Shown: positions 22,284-35,204, counted from the first letter of the stretch. The stretch is DNA of 64,000 nt from Acanthochlamys bracteata (GCA_019914995.1 CM034143.1:6611501-6675500); one strand, 5' to 3'. Program-made: numbers and translations. Notes: generated from the sequence alone by a model not told the origin.

Positions 22284-22348
22284 TTCACTCTTTATCTTAC
22301 TAGAGCAATCACTCTATTGTTTGTAGTTGATCTGAAACATAAACAGCA

Positions 22349-22356
22349 TTATATAG
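22349..22356 (-). promoter_or_regulatory. TATA box of the lipid-transfer protein gene
   Basis: The minus strand reads CTATATAA about 70 bp upstream of the ATG at 22283, a normal plant spacing. Confidence 0.6.
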
Positions 22357-24319
22357 AGACATGGGCAAAGATCTGACTGTGTGCTCTATGGTTTGATATT
22401 AATGAATGGGAGTCGGCATTGAAGGTTGATTGGTGGTGAGAATTGATGAATGTTTTTGTTTCGTTCTTTTGTTGTGTAATTTTAGCTGTAAATGTTGATG
22501 AATTTTAATGGTGGTAGGTGGGCAGTTATGGTTAAGCAGAGAAATGAACAGATAATAGCTATCTATATTTCTTTCTGCATGTGCCAAAAACTTAACTGTT
22601 TCTTTATCAGTATGGCATATGTGTTGATCAGATTCATTTTTCGGCTGAACTTTGGCTTCTAGTTGGATTGGAGACTCTGCAGAATTTGGGATCTTTTGGA
22701 TTTTAGAACAAAATATTGGAGCAAGTTTTTTGTTGAGGTTAGGATTCTGCTAGTTGTTAGATCATGTGGATTGCCTTCTGTTTTCAGCAGCAACGCCTTC
22801 TGTTTTATTTGTCGTTGTGTTGTTTGTTTCACCTGTTTGGTGAGATCTCCAGGTAGTGAAGGGTAGCTTCAATCGAGGCATGAGATATTGATGTAAGATT
22901 GCTTTTAAATATGAATGTGTTTTGTATTCCAACTTCAATTCATAGAAAATTTAATAGAGAAATCATGTAGAAAGAACACATTAATAATTCATCTGTACAG
23001 GAATAGACCATTCGAATTATCTGGACAAAAAAATTTTATTTTCGGAATTGTTTATCGACAAATAAAGTAGACGTGTTATTAAATGGCCACCCTAGTCAAG
23101 GTGCTTCAAGAAGATCCATCAATGCTTGCTTTGTTGGCGAGTCCTCAAATTATCCAGCTAAGGGTTATTTATTTTATTAGAATCATCTCAACATAAGTTT
23201 TTAAAGAATTAAAATTTCAAATTATAAAAGAATTTAAAATAAACATAAAATTATTTAAAAGTAAATTTAATTCGGTGATCCTTACATCTATGCTGGAAAA
23301 ATTAGCTACAGTTTCATACGACATTATTGTTAACTCTTCTCGTCTCTCCATGCATGATTAGCCCAAGTGCCTCTTCATGCATATTCGAAGCAAATTTTCA
23401 TTATAAAAAACTACACTTATTCTTGAATTCTATAATTTTATATATTTAATTATTATTTCAAATATTATTTTATTTTTATACTAAATTTTATTTTTATTAA
23501 AATTTAATTTTATATGGAGCATGTTCTAAATATTCAAAACTCTAATTTTTTTTTATTCAAATGTAAAATTTCAAATAATTCACATATTTAAATATAAATT
23601 GAACTCACTATACTTCTAAGTTATTATATATCACTTCCAATCTACTTTACAAAATAAAATTTAAACTTCGCTTTCAATCTAAAAAATAATTAAAATACAA
23701 AATTTAAATTCTAATTTTAATTTACTTTTCAAAAAACTCTATTTATTATCTTCTATTTATAAAAACTCACTTACGTATATTTAAATTAAGCTATATATAT
23801 ATTTAATTATCATTACGAATTCTATTTTATGGAACTTTATTTTTAATCAAACTTTGCTTGTATAAATCTTATTTTAATGCAATCAAACTTTATTTTAATG
23901 CCTTCAGTTTTGGCTCAAGATTTAAGGACTATTTACCAGATTATATCACATGAACGAACTAGTTTATTGCTAACTCGGTTTAAAATGTATTCGAATGTCA
24001 AAAGTTGTGAAAAAGAAAGCATCTGATAAACAGATTATCAAGTATTCTTGTAGTTCACTTTCTTAAAAGTGACACCATGTCCCCTCATCTCATGGCTTGT
24101 GGCCAAACACAAGGATCTAAATCAAATCAAAGAAACAGTAAAACCAAATCAAACATTTAACTAAAATCAGAATCCAATTTCAAATATTAAAACAGTATGA
24201 AGCACGTACCCTGAATTGAAGCCCTTAGAACAGGAAAAGAAGGCACAAGATGAGATCTAGTGTGTTCTAAGCTTAGCTCTCCACGTCAAAGCAAGTATCC
24301 TATTCTTTCTCTCAACTTG
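22357..24319. repeat. Intergenic region with an AT-rich repeat relic
   Basis: No gene was recognised. About 23390-23900 carries AAATTCTA/TTTTACTTT phrases like those in the Tourist-like elements at 10850-11114 and 53250-53525, probably one or two eroded copies. The remainder is ordinary spacer between divergent promoters. Confidence 0.4.
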
Positions 24320-24327
24320 TATAAAAA
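24320..24327 (+). promoter_or_regulatory. TATA box of the HVA22 gene
   Basis: TATAAAAA lies 99 bp before the ATG. An ACGT core (CTCCACGTCAAAG, about 24281) lies about 40 bp further up. HVA22 genes are often ABA-induced through ACGT-core elements, but this single core is weak evidence. Confidence 0.55.
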
Positions 24328-24425
24328 CCCTGAAATCTCTCCAACATCTTCTCTACCAATTTGTTTGACATTTTCTCTACCAAGTTAAAACTTCTCTTCG
24401 ATCTTATAGAGCAAAATTGAAAAGA

Positions 24426-25241
24426 ATGAGCAAGTTTTGGACGATTCTTACTCATGCTCACTCCTTGGCAGGGTACTGTCATCCCTTTTGTTGCGTATTC
24501 CTTTTGATCTCTTTATGTTTTCTGTTTATGTTTATTGCTTATGATTTTCCTAACCATGCATGCAGACCAATCCTCATGCTTCTGTACCCCTTGTAAGTTT
24601 TTTCCTTTCTTTTTTAAACGGTTTAAAATGTTGAGATTTCTCTCTTAGAAACATAAAAAATAGTTAAGCATGATAAATTGTCTATGAAGGTATGCGTCGA
24701 TACGGGCTATAGAGAGCCCAGGAAAGATCGACGATGAGCAGTGGCTGGCATACTGGATTATCTACTCCTTCCTAACTCTCATAGAGATGATTGCAGAACC
24801 ACTCCTGTATTGGTAAACCATATAATTAAGCCTATTTTCAAAGACTCTAAATCGTAAGGAACTTGATTTGGCTTTAATTCTTATGATTTCAAATGTTTTT
24901 GGCTGAAATATGCAGGATCCCGATATGGTACCCTGTGAAGCTTGCATTTGTTGCTTGGTTAGTTCTTCCACAATTCAAAGGTGCAGCATTCATCTACGAG
25001 ACCTTTGTGAGGGAGCAACTAGTCAAGAAACATGGTGCCAAGATTGGGTTGCCACCATACAAAAAGGTTATCACTTATCAGTTCTATATATCATGGTTTC
25101 TCTTATATATCACAGTCTTATCAATAAAAAATCACATAAAAACTTAGAATAATTGTGCCATCTAGTAGTTTTCTCTCTCATTCATCAAGAGTTTTAATAG
25201 TTGCTTATGCAATCTGACAGGGGGAGAATGAGGTATCTTAA
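24426..25241 (+). CDS. HVA22: HVA22 family protein (TB2/DP1/REEP-like)
   Basis: Five exons, 24426-24472, 24566-24592, 24690-24812, 24916-25066 and 25221-25241, all with GT-AG borders, give 122 residues. The protein starts MSKFWTILTHAHSLAGPILM and continues LLYPLYASIRAIESPGKIDD, EQWLAYWIIYSFLTLIEMIA and IPIWYPVKLAFVAWLVLPQF, then KGAAFIYETFVREQLVKKHG. This is the TB2/DP1 domain with its hydrophobic hairpins that shape ER membranes. In plants the family is linked to ABA, stress and vesicle traffic. The sequence is nearest to the short HVA22d/e subgroup. The last exon adds only GENEVS, so the C-terminal tail is shorter than in relatives I recall, though the ending resembles their KKGEYEAN. A 27-bp second exon is small but in frame. 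Confidence 0.88.
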
Positions 25242-27400
25242 ACAGTGGTTCAGTCTTTATCTTCCACCGAGAAAGCAAACGGAAAAAGAAAAAGAAGGAA
25301 ACTGATGAAAGCAGTATGTAGATGTTCTTCCTAATTGTAGTTTACATGTTTGAGTTGTAATGTAAGTGTTCATTCAGGTACCTTTACTCTTTTTTATTTT
25401 TAATTTCCATTAATTCACTCAACAAAAAATAAATACATAAATAAAAAGATAGCTAATCTATTATGTTGAAAGAGTCCAGTGATTAAGGGGTCCATGAAAG
25501 TAAGTATGGCTGACATGTAAGGCTTCACTACAAAGTGGAATACAATGCTTGAATGTAGTCCAATGTTTAATAACCGAAAAAGCCTTCTGGTAAAAAGTGT
25601 CAATAGACTGGAAAAACAAGAACCTGCTCAAGCACACAGTTTTTGAAGGAGAAATCCATTTGCATACTTAACCTCGATGTCTCCGTTGTATCCAATCAAT
25701 TGCCATACAAACAGAGACATGTTTCATTTGCCATGGGCGTGGTGCCTTAAAGGAGCCTATTACTTGGTTTTTCCTTGTTCCTGAAGGAAACAAAAAAAAA
25801 AAAAAAAAAAAAAAAAAAGAAATTGGTTTGACGCTAAAAAGTTGCTTATATACAAACTTTGATTTCTTCCCTGCTGTGAAAAATCAATATGAACGCCTTT
25901 TTTCTCAAGGTACAAGGTACTACTATTTACAAACTTGACATACCAAGATTTTGCAACATTAATCAAAAGTAGTTGAATGGAACCACTAGAGATGCAACCA
26001 TAATGGATGCTGTCATTTGCTTTAGTTATGCCCGAATAAAGACAAAGATAAACAAGAGCAATTTTTTATGAGAGGAAAGAAAACAAGATGTCCAAGTCTG
26101 GAATGTTAGCTCTTATCAACATTAGAAAGAGAATTCTCCTACTTAATTTGACAATGTAATGCATCATAACATCCATTTATTGGATGATAAAGATATCAAT
26201 AAGGAACAAATTGACAATAACAGCATATGAATATTTTGATAAAGATATCAATGAGGAATAAATCTACATGAATATTTTCGACAACTTTCCTGTCAGCATT
26301 CAAAGTAATGTATCGATCTTAAGTAGCACTAGTAGCAAAAATTTTCATATTCTTAGTCCAGTAATCAGGAAAGTAAAAACTTCGAATCTCTTTGTATTGC
26401 TATTCACTCACCAGGAAACGGACTATTTCGATAAGGTAAGGAACATTGTACTAACTATAGCTGCAAATGCTTCAGTCATACGAGCACAGTTTCAGAAGAG
26501 TGTTTTTGCCTTTTTAACTATTAATTTTGATCAGATAGCATAAAACTCATAAAACCTCGCTACAGATGATTAAGCATCACATATTTGCTAGTTTCAAAAA
26601 AGAAAACAGTAGTATGATAAAGAGTTTGACAAGTGTATGCATGCTAATGATTAAGTATCACTTCTAATATCCTTGCAAAATATTTTCCTGTTATCTAAAG
26701 CTATATCTTACCACCTTACTTGTACTTAAAAATCAAAATAGCAACTAAATAAATGCGGTTAACACGATTGGAATGAGGATGCGGCAAGCATTTCAAAAAG
26801 AGAACTCTCAATTAGTGCCGTTTCTATACAGCCCTTCACCAACCTAACTTGTCTTAGAGAGCTTTTACTTAAACATACTAGCTTAGAAAGCTTTAACGTG
26901 CCCACTAAAGCAGAAGTGTCGACATTCATTGTGTTCAACATGTAAGGCTTGCTTTACTTTACCTGTAACTCACTTTTTTTTCACCAAAAAATGAGTTTTA
27001 TAAGCTTGTGTTTACTTTCACAAATTACTTTTATAAATTCACTTTTCAAAAATTCAATTATAAAAACTCACATCTCAAGAACTCAATTTTGGTTCCTTTT
27101 CCGACAAATAAACAAGCCCATATACTGTACAACTAAACTTATATCTGGCTGCAGGCAGAGCCATCGAAATAGAGTCGTTGGTGATACAAAATTCCCATTC
27201 CAACTATCCTTTAACGCTATGTTTGGATCATGGGTACGTGGGTACGCATGGGAAGGGATGGTGAAGTTAACAGATTCCTCATCCCTACCCATGTTTGTTT
27301 AGCTTTCATTAAAGGAGATGATGGGTAGATGTTATCCATCATTTTTACTATTTCATGGTTAAGTGTGTACCCACCGATTTGGTGGGTACACATGGTGACA
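25242..27400. other. Intergenic region with poly-A tract and MITE relics
   Basis: No gene was recognised. A pure A-run of about 27 bases lies near 25792-25818. The stretch 26965-27085 resembles half of the Tourist element at 43990-44230 (AAACTCAC, CACTTTTCAAAA phrases). From about 27212 the sequence belongs to the repeat into which the copia element inserted. Confidence 0.45.
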
Positions 27401-27401
27401 C

Positions 27402-27519
27402 TGTTGGGAATGTGGTAGTGTGAACGAACGAAAAATTAGCACAACGGAATGAATAGCACACACTAGCTACTTGTGGACTGCTTGATTATAAGCTCATCAA
27501 AGTGTCTTTATATCCAACA
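27402..27519 (-). repeat. 3' LTR of the copia element, internally truncated
   Basis: 118 bp, starting TGTTGGGAATG and ending ATCCAACA. It matches the first about 65 and last about 53 bases of the other LTR, with the middle (roughly 455 bp) absent. Confidence 0.92.
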
Positions 27520-27536
27520 AATCTCTCACTTAAAGA
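27520..27536 (-). other. Polypurine-like tract next to the 3' LTR
   Basis: The minus strand reads AAGTGAGAGATT immediately before the LTR, the usual position and composition of the plus-strand primer in copia elements. Confidence 0.6.
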
Positions 27537-30500
27537 CACTTTGTCATGTCTTTCCAAGAAAGTAAAAAGTTGGTACGAAAGTACCCGCATCGGAGGTACT
27601 GAAAATAGATAAAGACAGAGCGGAGCAAGGGCTAGTATACTTACTAGCTGACTTCCGAAGTTCATCATGCCTTAGTCAATTTTCCCACAACTCTATTGCT
27701 TTATTGAGATGCTTTTTTAGATACCTGTGACCACCACCACTGCTGTCCCTGTTATTGTCCATTGTGATTCCATACAAAGTTCCGCAAAATTCAAACTTGT
27801 CAAAAGTAACTGTCTTCGTTAAGGCATCCGCGGGATTCTCCTTGGTAGGAATCTTGAGTAAGTTAATACTCCCACTAGAAATCATATCACGAACAAAGTG
27901 ATATTGCACTTCAATGTGTTTTGTTCTGGAATGAAATGCTGGATTTCGTGCAAGATGTAGGGCACTTTGGCTATCACAAAATAGAGGCAACGAATCTTGT
28001 TTGTACCCTAATTCCTCCAGTAATCTCTTCATCCATATACCTTCCTTGCATGCTTGTGTTGCTGCCATATACTCTGCTTCTGTTGTGGAAAGAGCTACAA
28101 CAGATTGCAGTTTTGAACACCAACTGACAGCACCACCTGAAAGGGTGAACACATAACCAGAAGTAGATTTCCTCCTATCAAGATCACCCGCATAATCCGA
28201 ATCCACAAAATCTTTGACAAGACATTCAGACCCTTTGTAACACAATGCAGCATCTAGAGTACCGTTAATATATCGAAGTACTCTCTTGACAGCCATCCAG
28301 TGCTCATTGTATGGATTTGCCATGTATCTACTCACCACTCCCACTACTTGGGCAATGTCTGGCCGAGTGCATATTATGGCATACATAAGGCTTCCCATTG
28401 CAGATGCATATGGTACCCGAGACATCCCCATCTTCTTCTTGTCTTGGCTAGGACATCCGAAAGAAGATAACCTGAGATTAATAGAGAAAGGGGTAAACAC
28501 CGACTTACTTGTTTGCATGCCAAACCGCTGCAACACCTTCCTCAGGTAGCCAGCCTGGGACAGTCGGATTTCTCTATTGTCTCTGTCTCGCCATATCTGC
28601 ATTCCAAGAATCTTGTTTGCCGGACTCAAGTTCTTTGTATCAAATTCACTAGCTAGTTGAGCCTTCAATTGTTGGATGCGTTTCATGCTTTGGCTCGCCA
28701 CAAGCATATCATCAACATACAGCAGCAAGATGACATACTCATCTCCCTCAAACTGCTTGATGTAAGCACAAGAGTCCGAGACTAGCTTGCTGTATCCGAG
28801 GCTCCCGATACAACCATCAAATTTCTTATACCAGCACCTTGGTGCCTGCTTAAGCCCATAAAGAAATTTGACTAACCGGCAAACCAAGTTCTCCTTGCCG
28901 ACCTCGGCAAAGCCTTCTGGTTGGACCATGTATATCTCCTCTTCCAACTCACCGTGCAAGAATGCCGTCTTCACGTCGAGTTGTTCAAGGTGGAGATCCG
29001 ATGATGCGCATAATGCCAAGACCACACGAATTGTTGCCAAACGAACCACCGGAGAGAAGATTTCATCAAAGTCGACTCCTTCCTTTTGTGCATATCCTTT
29101 TACAACCAATCGGGCACGAAACCGTTCTACTTGATCATTGCTACCACGCTTGATCTTGTAGACCCATTTGTTACCAATAGCTTTGCGTCCCTGAGAAAGT
29201 GGAACTAATTCCCAAGTCCTATTCTTATGGAGTGCCTCGATTTCTTCTTGCATAGCTTCCATCCAACGGGCAGCATCTGGATTATCCAATGCTTCCTTAA
29301 GAGTTGTTGGCTCTCCTTCTTCAGCAAGAAGATTATATGTAATGTTAGACATAGACTCCAAATAATAATCCGCATACCTCTCAGGTGCTTTTCTCTTACG
29401 AGTTGAACGCCTAAGGGTTGGATTCCTAAGAACTTCTTCCTCATGCTCATCCGTTGGTTCATGCACAGAAACTGAGTCTTCTTCATCATTTTCTGCCTCC
29501 TCCGGATTAACCATGGTCTTATCCTAAAGCAAGTTTTGCTTTCCAGTCGCATATCTAGTGGCTTCATCACCTTCTGATGTTCTTTGCAGCTGGTCCTCTA
29601 CAAAGATCACATCCCTGCTGAAGAAATCCTTACGGACAGTGGAAATTAAGCGATACCCCATAACATCTTCAGCATACCCCAGAAATATGCACTTTCTGGA
29701 CTTAGGATCCAACTTGGATCTCTCCTGTGATTTATACATCACAAATATTGGACAACCAAAAATATAAAGGCGAGAATAATCAACAACATTACCAGTCCAC
29801 ATTTCCATTGGCATTTTCAACCCAATAGCAGTTGAAGGGATGCGGTTCAATACATAACAAGCCGTCTTGGCTGCCTCTGCCCAAAAAGAGTTAGGCAAAT
29901 CAGCCACTTTAAGCATAGCCCTTACCCACTCAAGTAATGTCCTATTGAACCGTTCCGCAACTCCATTTTGCTGTGGAGTATAAGGTACAGTGGACTGCCG
30001 TTTGATCCCTTGTTCGGTTAAGAAAATAAGGAATTCATCACTGTTGTATTCTCCTCCGTTGTCCAATCGTAGGCACTTGATTTTACTATTGGAATCAAGT
30101 TCCACCCTAGCTTTAAAGTACTTGAATACACCAAAGACCTCTGACTTCCTTCGGATTAGATACACCCAGCTTCGTCGAGAAAAATCATCAATAAAAGTTA
30201 CCAAATATTTGGCGCCCCCAAGTGAAAGCTGTGGTGACTCCCACACATCCGAGTGAACCAAGTCAATAACGGCTTTGGCTCTAGAGAATGATCTTCTAAA
30301 CTTGGTACGGTGCTGCTTCCCAGTAACACACTCCTCACAAAACGGCAACTTAACCTCGGATAGCCCTAGCAAGAGCTTCCGATCACAGAGAATTTTAAGG
30401 CCATACTCCGAAATGTGACCCAGTTTCAAGTGCCACATTCGAGTTACCTTCTCTAAACTAGTGCCGGATGCCACATTTGCATCTCCATGTGATAGTGTCA

Positions 30501-31715
30501 CTCCAAACACTTGGTACAAGTTGGAACCGATCTTTTCTCCCTTTAAGATTTCTTGCCCATCCTGAATGACCTTCATAATACCACTCTCTATTCGGGTCTT
30601 ACAACCAAGATCATCAAACTGTCCAAGAGATAGCAAATTTTTAGTGAGGCCAAGTACATGGCGTACCTTACGAATGAGGCGAATCCTTCCATCTTCTCCC
30701 TTGAGCATGATGGAACCAACTCCAATAACCTTCAAGACTTGGTCATTTCCCATCCGCACGTTACCTCCAGAAACGGCTTCATACTCGTGGAACCAATCCT
30801 TTCTGGATGTCATGTGCCAAGATGCTCCTGAATCCAAAATTCAGGCATCCGGAAATTTGGCCTTGTCTTCGGTAACAGTTGCTATTTCGCCAACTAAAGC
30901 CTCGCCGTCATCCGAATTATATGCCACATTTGCTTGAGACTTGGAAGCTTCTGTACTTCCTCTTTTGGCCAACGACTTGCACTCACGCTTGTAGTGCCCA
31001 AGCTTTCCGCAAGCAAAACACTTTACTTGCCGCTTGTTCTTCTTTTGCTGCCCCGTGTCACTATTTTTAAAATTCCGCTTTCTTTTCTTATCTTGTGCCA
31101 ACAACAAAACCTCTGGTTGTTGTCCACCAGGCACAGTATCAAGCTTGTCCTTTCGTCGACTTTCTTCTTCAAGAACAGCTGCAACGACATCTTCATAAAT
31201 AAGTGATTTCAAGTCGCTGTTACCTGTTTGATTTATGACAACTTGATCATAAGAACTTGGAAGACTTTGGAGTAGAATCAAGGCACGCTCATCAGTCTCT
31301 ATCTTATTCTCTAGTGCTGTTAATTGAGAGAAAAGAGACTCCATGGCACTAAGATGTTCAGCCACAAGGAAGGTTTCAGTTATGCGAAGAGAATACAAAC
31401 TTCGCATCAAGAATATAACATGTTGCCTTGACTTCTTGGCATAAACTTTCTCAAGCTTTTCCCAAACCTCTTTTGCGGTCTTTAGTTTTGAGACACTAAG
31501 ACGCACATGATCAGCAAGAGAAAGATGAAGATTTGCCATAGTATACCTTTCCATCTTTTACCATCTGTCGTCCGTAATATCGTCGGGACGATCCTCTAGA
31601 GCGGCAACACAATTTTCTTTGGCTAAAATTGCCAAGATCTTCATCCTCCACCACAGATAGTTGCTCCCATTGAACTTCTCAATCTCAAACTTGTTTGCCA
31701 TCAGAAAAATCGTTA

Positions 31716-31727
31716 GCTCTGATGCCA
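31716..31727 (-). other. Primer-binding site of the copia element
   Basis: The minus strand reads TGGCATCAGAGC two bases inside the 5' LTR. The standard copia site complementary to initiator methionine tRNA is TGGTATCAGAGC, one base different. Confidence 0.85.
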
Positions 31728-31729
31728 CT

Positions 31730-32302
31730 TGTTGGGAATGCGGTAGTGTGAACGAACGAAAAATTAGCACAGCGGAATGAATAGCACACATTAGGATCTT
31801 GCAATCCAAGTTGAGATTGTTAAAGATAAAGAAAGCAATCACACGACACCAAGATATACGTGGGGAAAAATGAGAAAAACTCCACGGTGGTGTGGTCACA
31901 CCAAAGAAAAATATCACTATAAGATAAGATTACAATGTATGCTTACAACTTTGCTTTCTTGCTTTCCTTCTCTCTTTGCATGCTTCTTTGTATACTTCTC
32001 ATACATATCACAAATCACACACATTTGGGACATATATATAGGATGCAAGAAAATTCTTTATAGTTAGTCCACTAAATAACTAACTCTCCAAAGTAACTCT
32101 TTGAATTAGTTCGTGGGCATAACTTCCTTATGGTAGTTAGATGAATCTGGACATAACTTCCTCATAAATCTGACATCATTTCTTCATAAATGAATTTGGA
32201 CATAACTACCATAAGAGCTATATTGGACTAAATGGTGGACTACCAACAGCTACTTGTGGACTGCTTGATTATAAGCTCATCAAAGTGTCTTTATATCCAA
32301 CA
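31730..32302 (-). repeat. 5' LTR of the copia element, full length
   Basis: 573 bp, TGTTGGGAATGC...ATCCAACA in plus-strand reading. It contains the promoter region for the minus-strand element and is the better preserved of the two LTRs. Confidence 0.92.
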
Positions 32303-32870
32303 GACACAAGGGGAAGCAATTTTGCTTCCCCTTTTATCCTTTTATTTATTTAATTTTTATCTAATTTAATATTTAATTAATTTAATATAAAATTTTAACT
32401 CAAATTTATTTTTTATTTAATATTTTTAAATTAATACATGTTATTTTTTATTATAATAATTTAATTTTTATTTAATTTTATTTAATTTTTAATTAGTAGA
32501 GAAAATAATACAATTATATAATTATTTTTATATTTAATTATTAATATAATTTTATATTAATATTAAAAATTAATTTAAAAATTATACTAACAAAATTTAT
32601 TTAAAATTATATTAATAAATTAGTTAAAATTATATTAATAAAAATAATATTAATATAAATAAATAAGGGCATTTGAGTCTTTTATAAAAAATTTACTTCT
32701 ATTACTTATTCATTTATCTATATATCCAAACATAGTTAATCTGTTACCCTCACTATATATCCAAACATCGTAAGATCAATTAACTATCCTTTCCTATCCA
32801 TCCTCTTATTATTTTTCCTATCCGTCATCTTACTCTTATTTCTTATCTATGAATCCAAACATATCCTTAT

Positions 32871-34415
32871 GGTGACTAGACGGTTAACTACAGGGGCTCC
32901 AAATCTCAGCTTTTGGAAATAATGTAGAAACAAGTCAGAGTTAGGTTACAATAGTTCACAATTTTCTTTACTAGGTTCTTAAGCTTTAGATTTCCAGATA
33001 CATTTTCCTGCTTTAGATTACATTCACAATTCTAAAAATTGTGCTTACTAACTGAGATGACAAAGCAAAATTGCATACTATACTTTCATCACTAAATATT
33101 GAAAGATAATTTGAAACAGATGACTGCTATTTTGTAGTGTAAAGCACATCAGCTGCACGCGAAGATAGAAAAATTCATATCTACAAGAATAAATTCAAGA
33201 AGAGCTTTTGATGTCTAAGTTTCGTTTAATGCATAAAAGACATTCTATGGCAGTTGAAGGTCTGAAACATGAGACGTATGGAAAAACTAACGTGAATCAC
33301 TAGTTCATGTTTTGATTATAATTCTGTTTTCTTTTGAGATTGTTAAATGCGTTTGGGAGTGCTTATGAAATAGAACTTTTCTAAAATAAAAAATATTTTT
33401 TATCTTTTTTAAAAAACGAGCTCTATTTTTTTTATTTCAAAAAAAATAAAAATATACAATAAAAAGATTTCATTATGTAGAATTTTTTTACACTTTCTAA
33501 ATTTTTAAATAAATTTTTTAAATATTTATAAAATATATATTGAAAAACGTAAAATAAAAAATTAAAAAATACCATTGAAAAAATAGAATTCCAAACGGGC
33601 TCTTAGTCTCATATTACCTGACTCGCATTTTCTAGATTCATTTATATATTTAAACAACTCTTCTCTTTACCTTAAGATTTTGGACTAAAAATTCAGAGTT
33701 AATAAACTCAGGTTCAATCTCATTCCCCACCCTCACACGGATTTAGGGAACAACTCCATTCGCATTAAGATTTTGAATTAGATCTTGGCTTTTAAAAGAT
33801 ATCATGTACAATATATGGGAAAAAAACATTACTTGAGACGACTTATTATTAAAGTAACATTTCTCTTCCAGATATCTTTCAGCTTTCTAAGATTAGTTAT
33901 CAGGTTTGCAATGGTTCCTAAGCTTTCAATAGTACTAGTGCTACAACCACCCCAAGCGATCACAAGTTGCAAAATAAATATCGTCCCACAATATATTTTT
34001 GAAACTAGAACAAATCTTCATTGCTAGAAACTTACTTTCCTAGTAAGAACCTAGAAGGACTGCATTCTTTATAAAAATATAAAAATGATTTTATTGTCGC
34101 TACTGAAGCCAAGTCAGTGGCACTATGAGCTAAATTTCAACCGTCTTAGATTATTATTTGCAAATTCTTTTCTGCAGCGCATAAAACTGAGTTCCAATTG
34201 GAGCACAATAGTAGTGCTTCATTTGATGCACTTCCATAAAATCTCCTCGATGTGGAATCGCCATTAAACATTTCAAAAACATAAAAAACAAAAGAGCGAA
34301 AATAAAGGTCCATTAATCTATGTATCCCGATAAAAGAAGAAACTGATAAGAATTAAAATTTCAAAGTGGGACCTCGAATCAGAAAAAGCAGCATTCTGTT
34401 TTACTTTCTCTATTC
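32871..34415. repeat. Intergenic region with an AT-rich MITE-like copy
   Basis: About 33345-33606 is one of the best copies of the AT-rich family: left GCGTTTGGGAGTGCTTATGA, right ATTCCAAACGGGCTCTTA, with an imperfect inverted GTTTGG terminus. The rest shows no gene. Open frames at 33785-34027 and 34085-34267 match nothing I know. Confidence 0.45.
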
Positions 34416-34625
34416 TATTTAAGGCCCCTTTTTTTAATTGCTCTAAGTTCTGTCTGATTGAAATTGATCCTCCATACACTCCACTTTATCTACACTATTT
34501 GTCTCCAGATCTCCTAATATTCCTCATGATTCTGTTCTCAATTATGTGTCCTTAACCTCCAAGAACAATCTATAATATTTTCAAGCCAACCATAGTAATA
34601 CTCAAAGCTATATTTTGGCAAAAAC

Positions 34626-35204
34626 ATGGAGTATCTCAGGATAGAGAAGCTTCAAACATTGAAGATGTACAGGAGAAAGAAGCACTACATAAACTCAAGC
34701 CTCAGTCAATTCTTCCACACAACTGTGCTGCTAGGATTGCTTCTCTCATCCCCACTTTGGCTTCCTGATCACCTGCTCTGCTACCTCAACATTAATATTT
34801 TCTTCTTCTTTCCGAACATAATAGTCTCTCTTCTATTTGATCACAGATGTCTGTTCTTAGTGTGCAACATTATCATTATGGTTCTTGCAAGTGACATGAA
34901 GTTCTCAAAATCATCAACAAAGTCCTCCAACATCTATGAAGAATATGTTGAAAGGAGCAAAAGCCTTATTCAAGAAGTATCAAGCAGTTGTGCTGCTGGA
35001 AAGAAGGGCAAGAGAAGCCACTTCCCAACACCCTTGGGAGAAGAAGAAAATTATCTTGAAGAGCATGGTGAGGAAGTATGTATAAGAAATTTGGATGAAT
35101 TGAACAAGAGAGTTGAGGACTTCATCTCTAGGGTAACTAAGCAGAGAAGGCTTGAAGAGAGATTAATTGCATGCTTGCTTGTAGCAGATGAGGAACAAGG
35201 GTAA
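34626..35204 (+). CDS. DUF761 (possibly DUF4408/DUF761) small membrane protein
   Basis: A single exon of 192 residues. A basic N-terminus is followed by hydrophobic segments: about residues 31-48 (FHTTVLLGLLLSSPLWLP) and about 54-88 (INIFFFFPNIIVSLLF, CLFLVCNIIIMVL), likely two or three membrane spans, an arrangement seen in DUF4408 proteins. The soluble C-terminal half is charged and ends in the DUF761 signature NLDELNKRVEDFISRVTKQR followed by RLEERL (about 155-180). The family is plant-specific and its function is poorly known; members have been linked to stress and growth. The start is the first ATG of the open frame, and a TATA-like CTATTTAAGG lies about 200 bp upstream (34417-34426). 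It looks intact. Confidence 0.8.
   Translation: MEYLRIEKLQTLKMYRRKKHYINSSLSQFFHTTVLLGLLLSSPLWLPDHLLCYLNINIFFFFPNIIVSLLFDHRCLFLVCNIIIMVLASDMKFSKSSTKSSNIYEEYVERSKSLIQEVSSSCAAGKKGKRSHFPTPLGEEENYLEEHGEEVCIRNLDELNKRVEDFISRVTKQRRLEERLIACLLVADEEQG

Larger units (their letters stand above)
27402..32302 (-). mobile_element. Ty1/copia LTR retrotransposon, minus strand, broken
   Basis: The element is bracketed by a perfect 5-bp duplication, GACAC (27397-27401 and 32303-32307), and has TG...CA ends. Reading the minus strand from the right: full-length 5' LTR, primer-binding site, gag region (about 31.7-30.8 kb) with a CCHC zinc knuckle, protease and integrase regions (about 30.8-29.5 kb), reverse transcriptase with the YVDDM motif and RNase H (about 29.5-27.7 kb), polypurine-like tract, 3' LTR. 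Integrase before reverse transcriptase defines copia. The wording suggests the Tork/Tnt1 group. It is a fossil: roughly three breaks interrupt the polyprotein and the 3' LTR is internally truncated. The two LTRs differ at about 3 of 118 comparable sites, which implies a young insertion, of the order of a million years. Confidence 0.95.
27212..32870. mobile_element. Older MITE-like repeat split by the copia element
   Basis: The left end (27212 onward) reads ACGCTATGTTTGGATCATGG and the right end (to about 32870) reads CTATGAATCCAAACATATCC. These are inverted, with TATGTTTGGAT/ATCCAAACATA in common. The parts outside the copia element are 27212-27396 and 32308-32870. Extra ATCCAAACAT motifs near 32720 and 32765 suggest internal duplications or a second nested copy. 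ATCCTT lies outside each end and may be a target duplication. Confidence 0.45.

Noticed and set aside
25792-25818. Poly-A run as evidence of a retroposed gene or SINE
   Set aside because: No coding or SINE-like body and no target duplication could be seen next to it.
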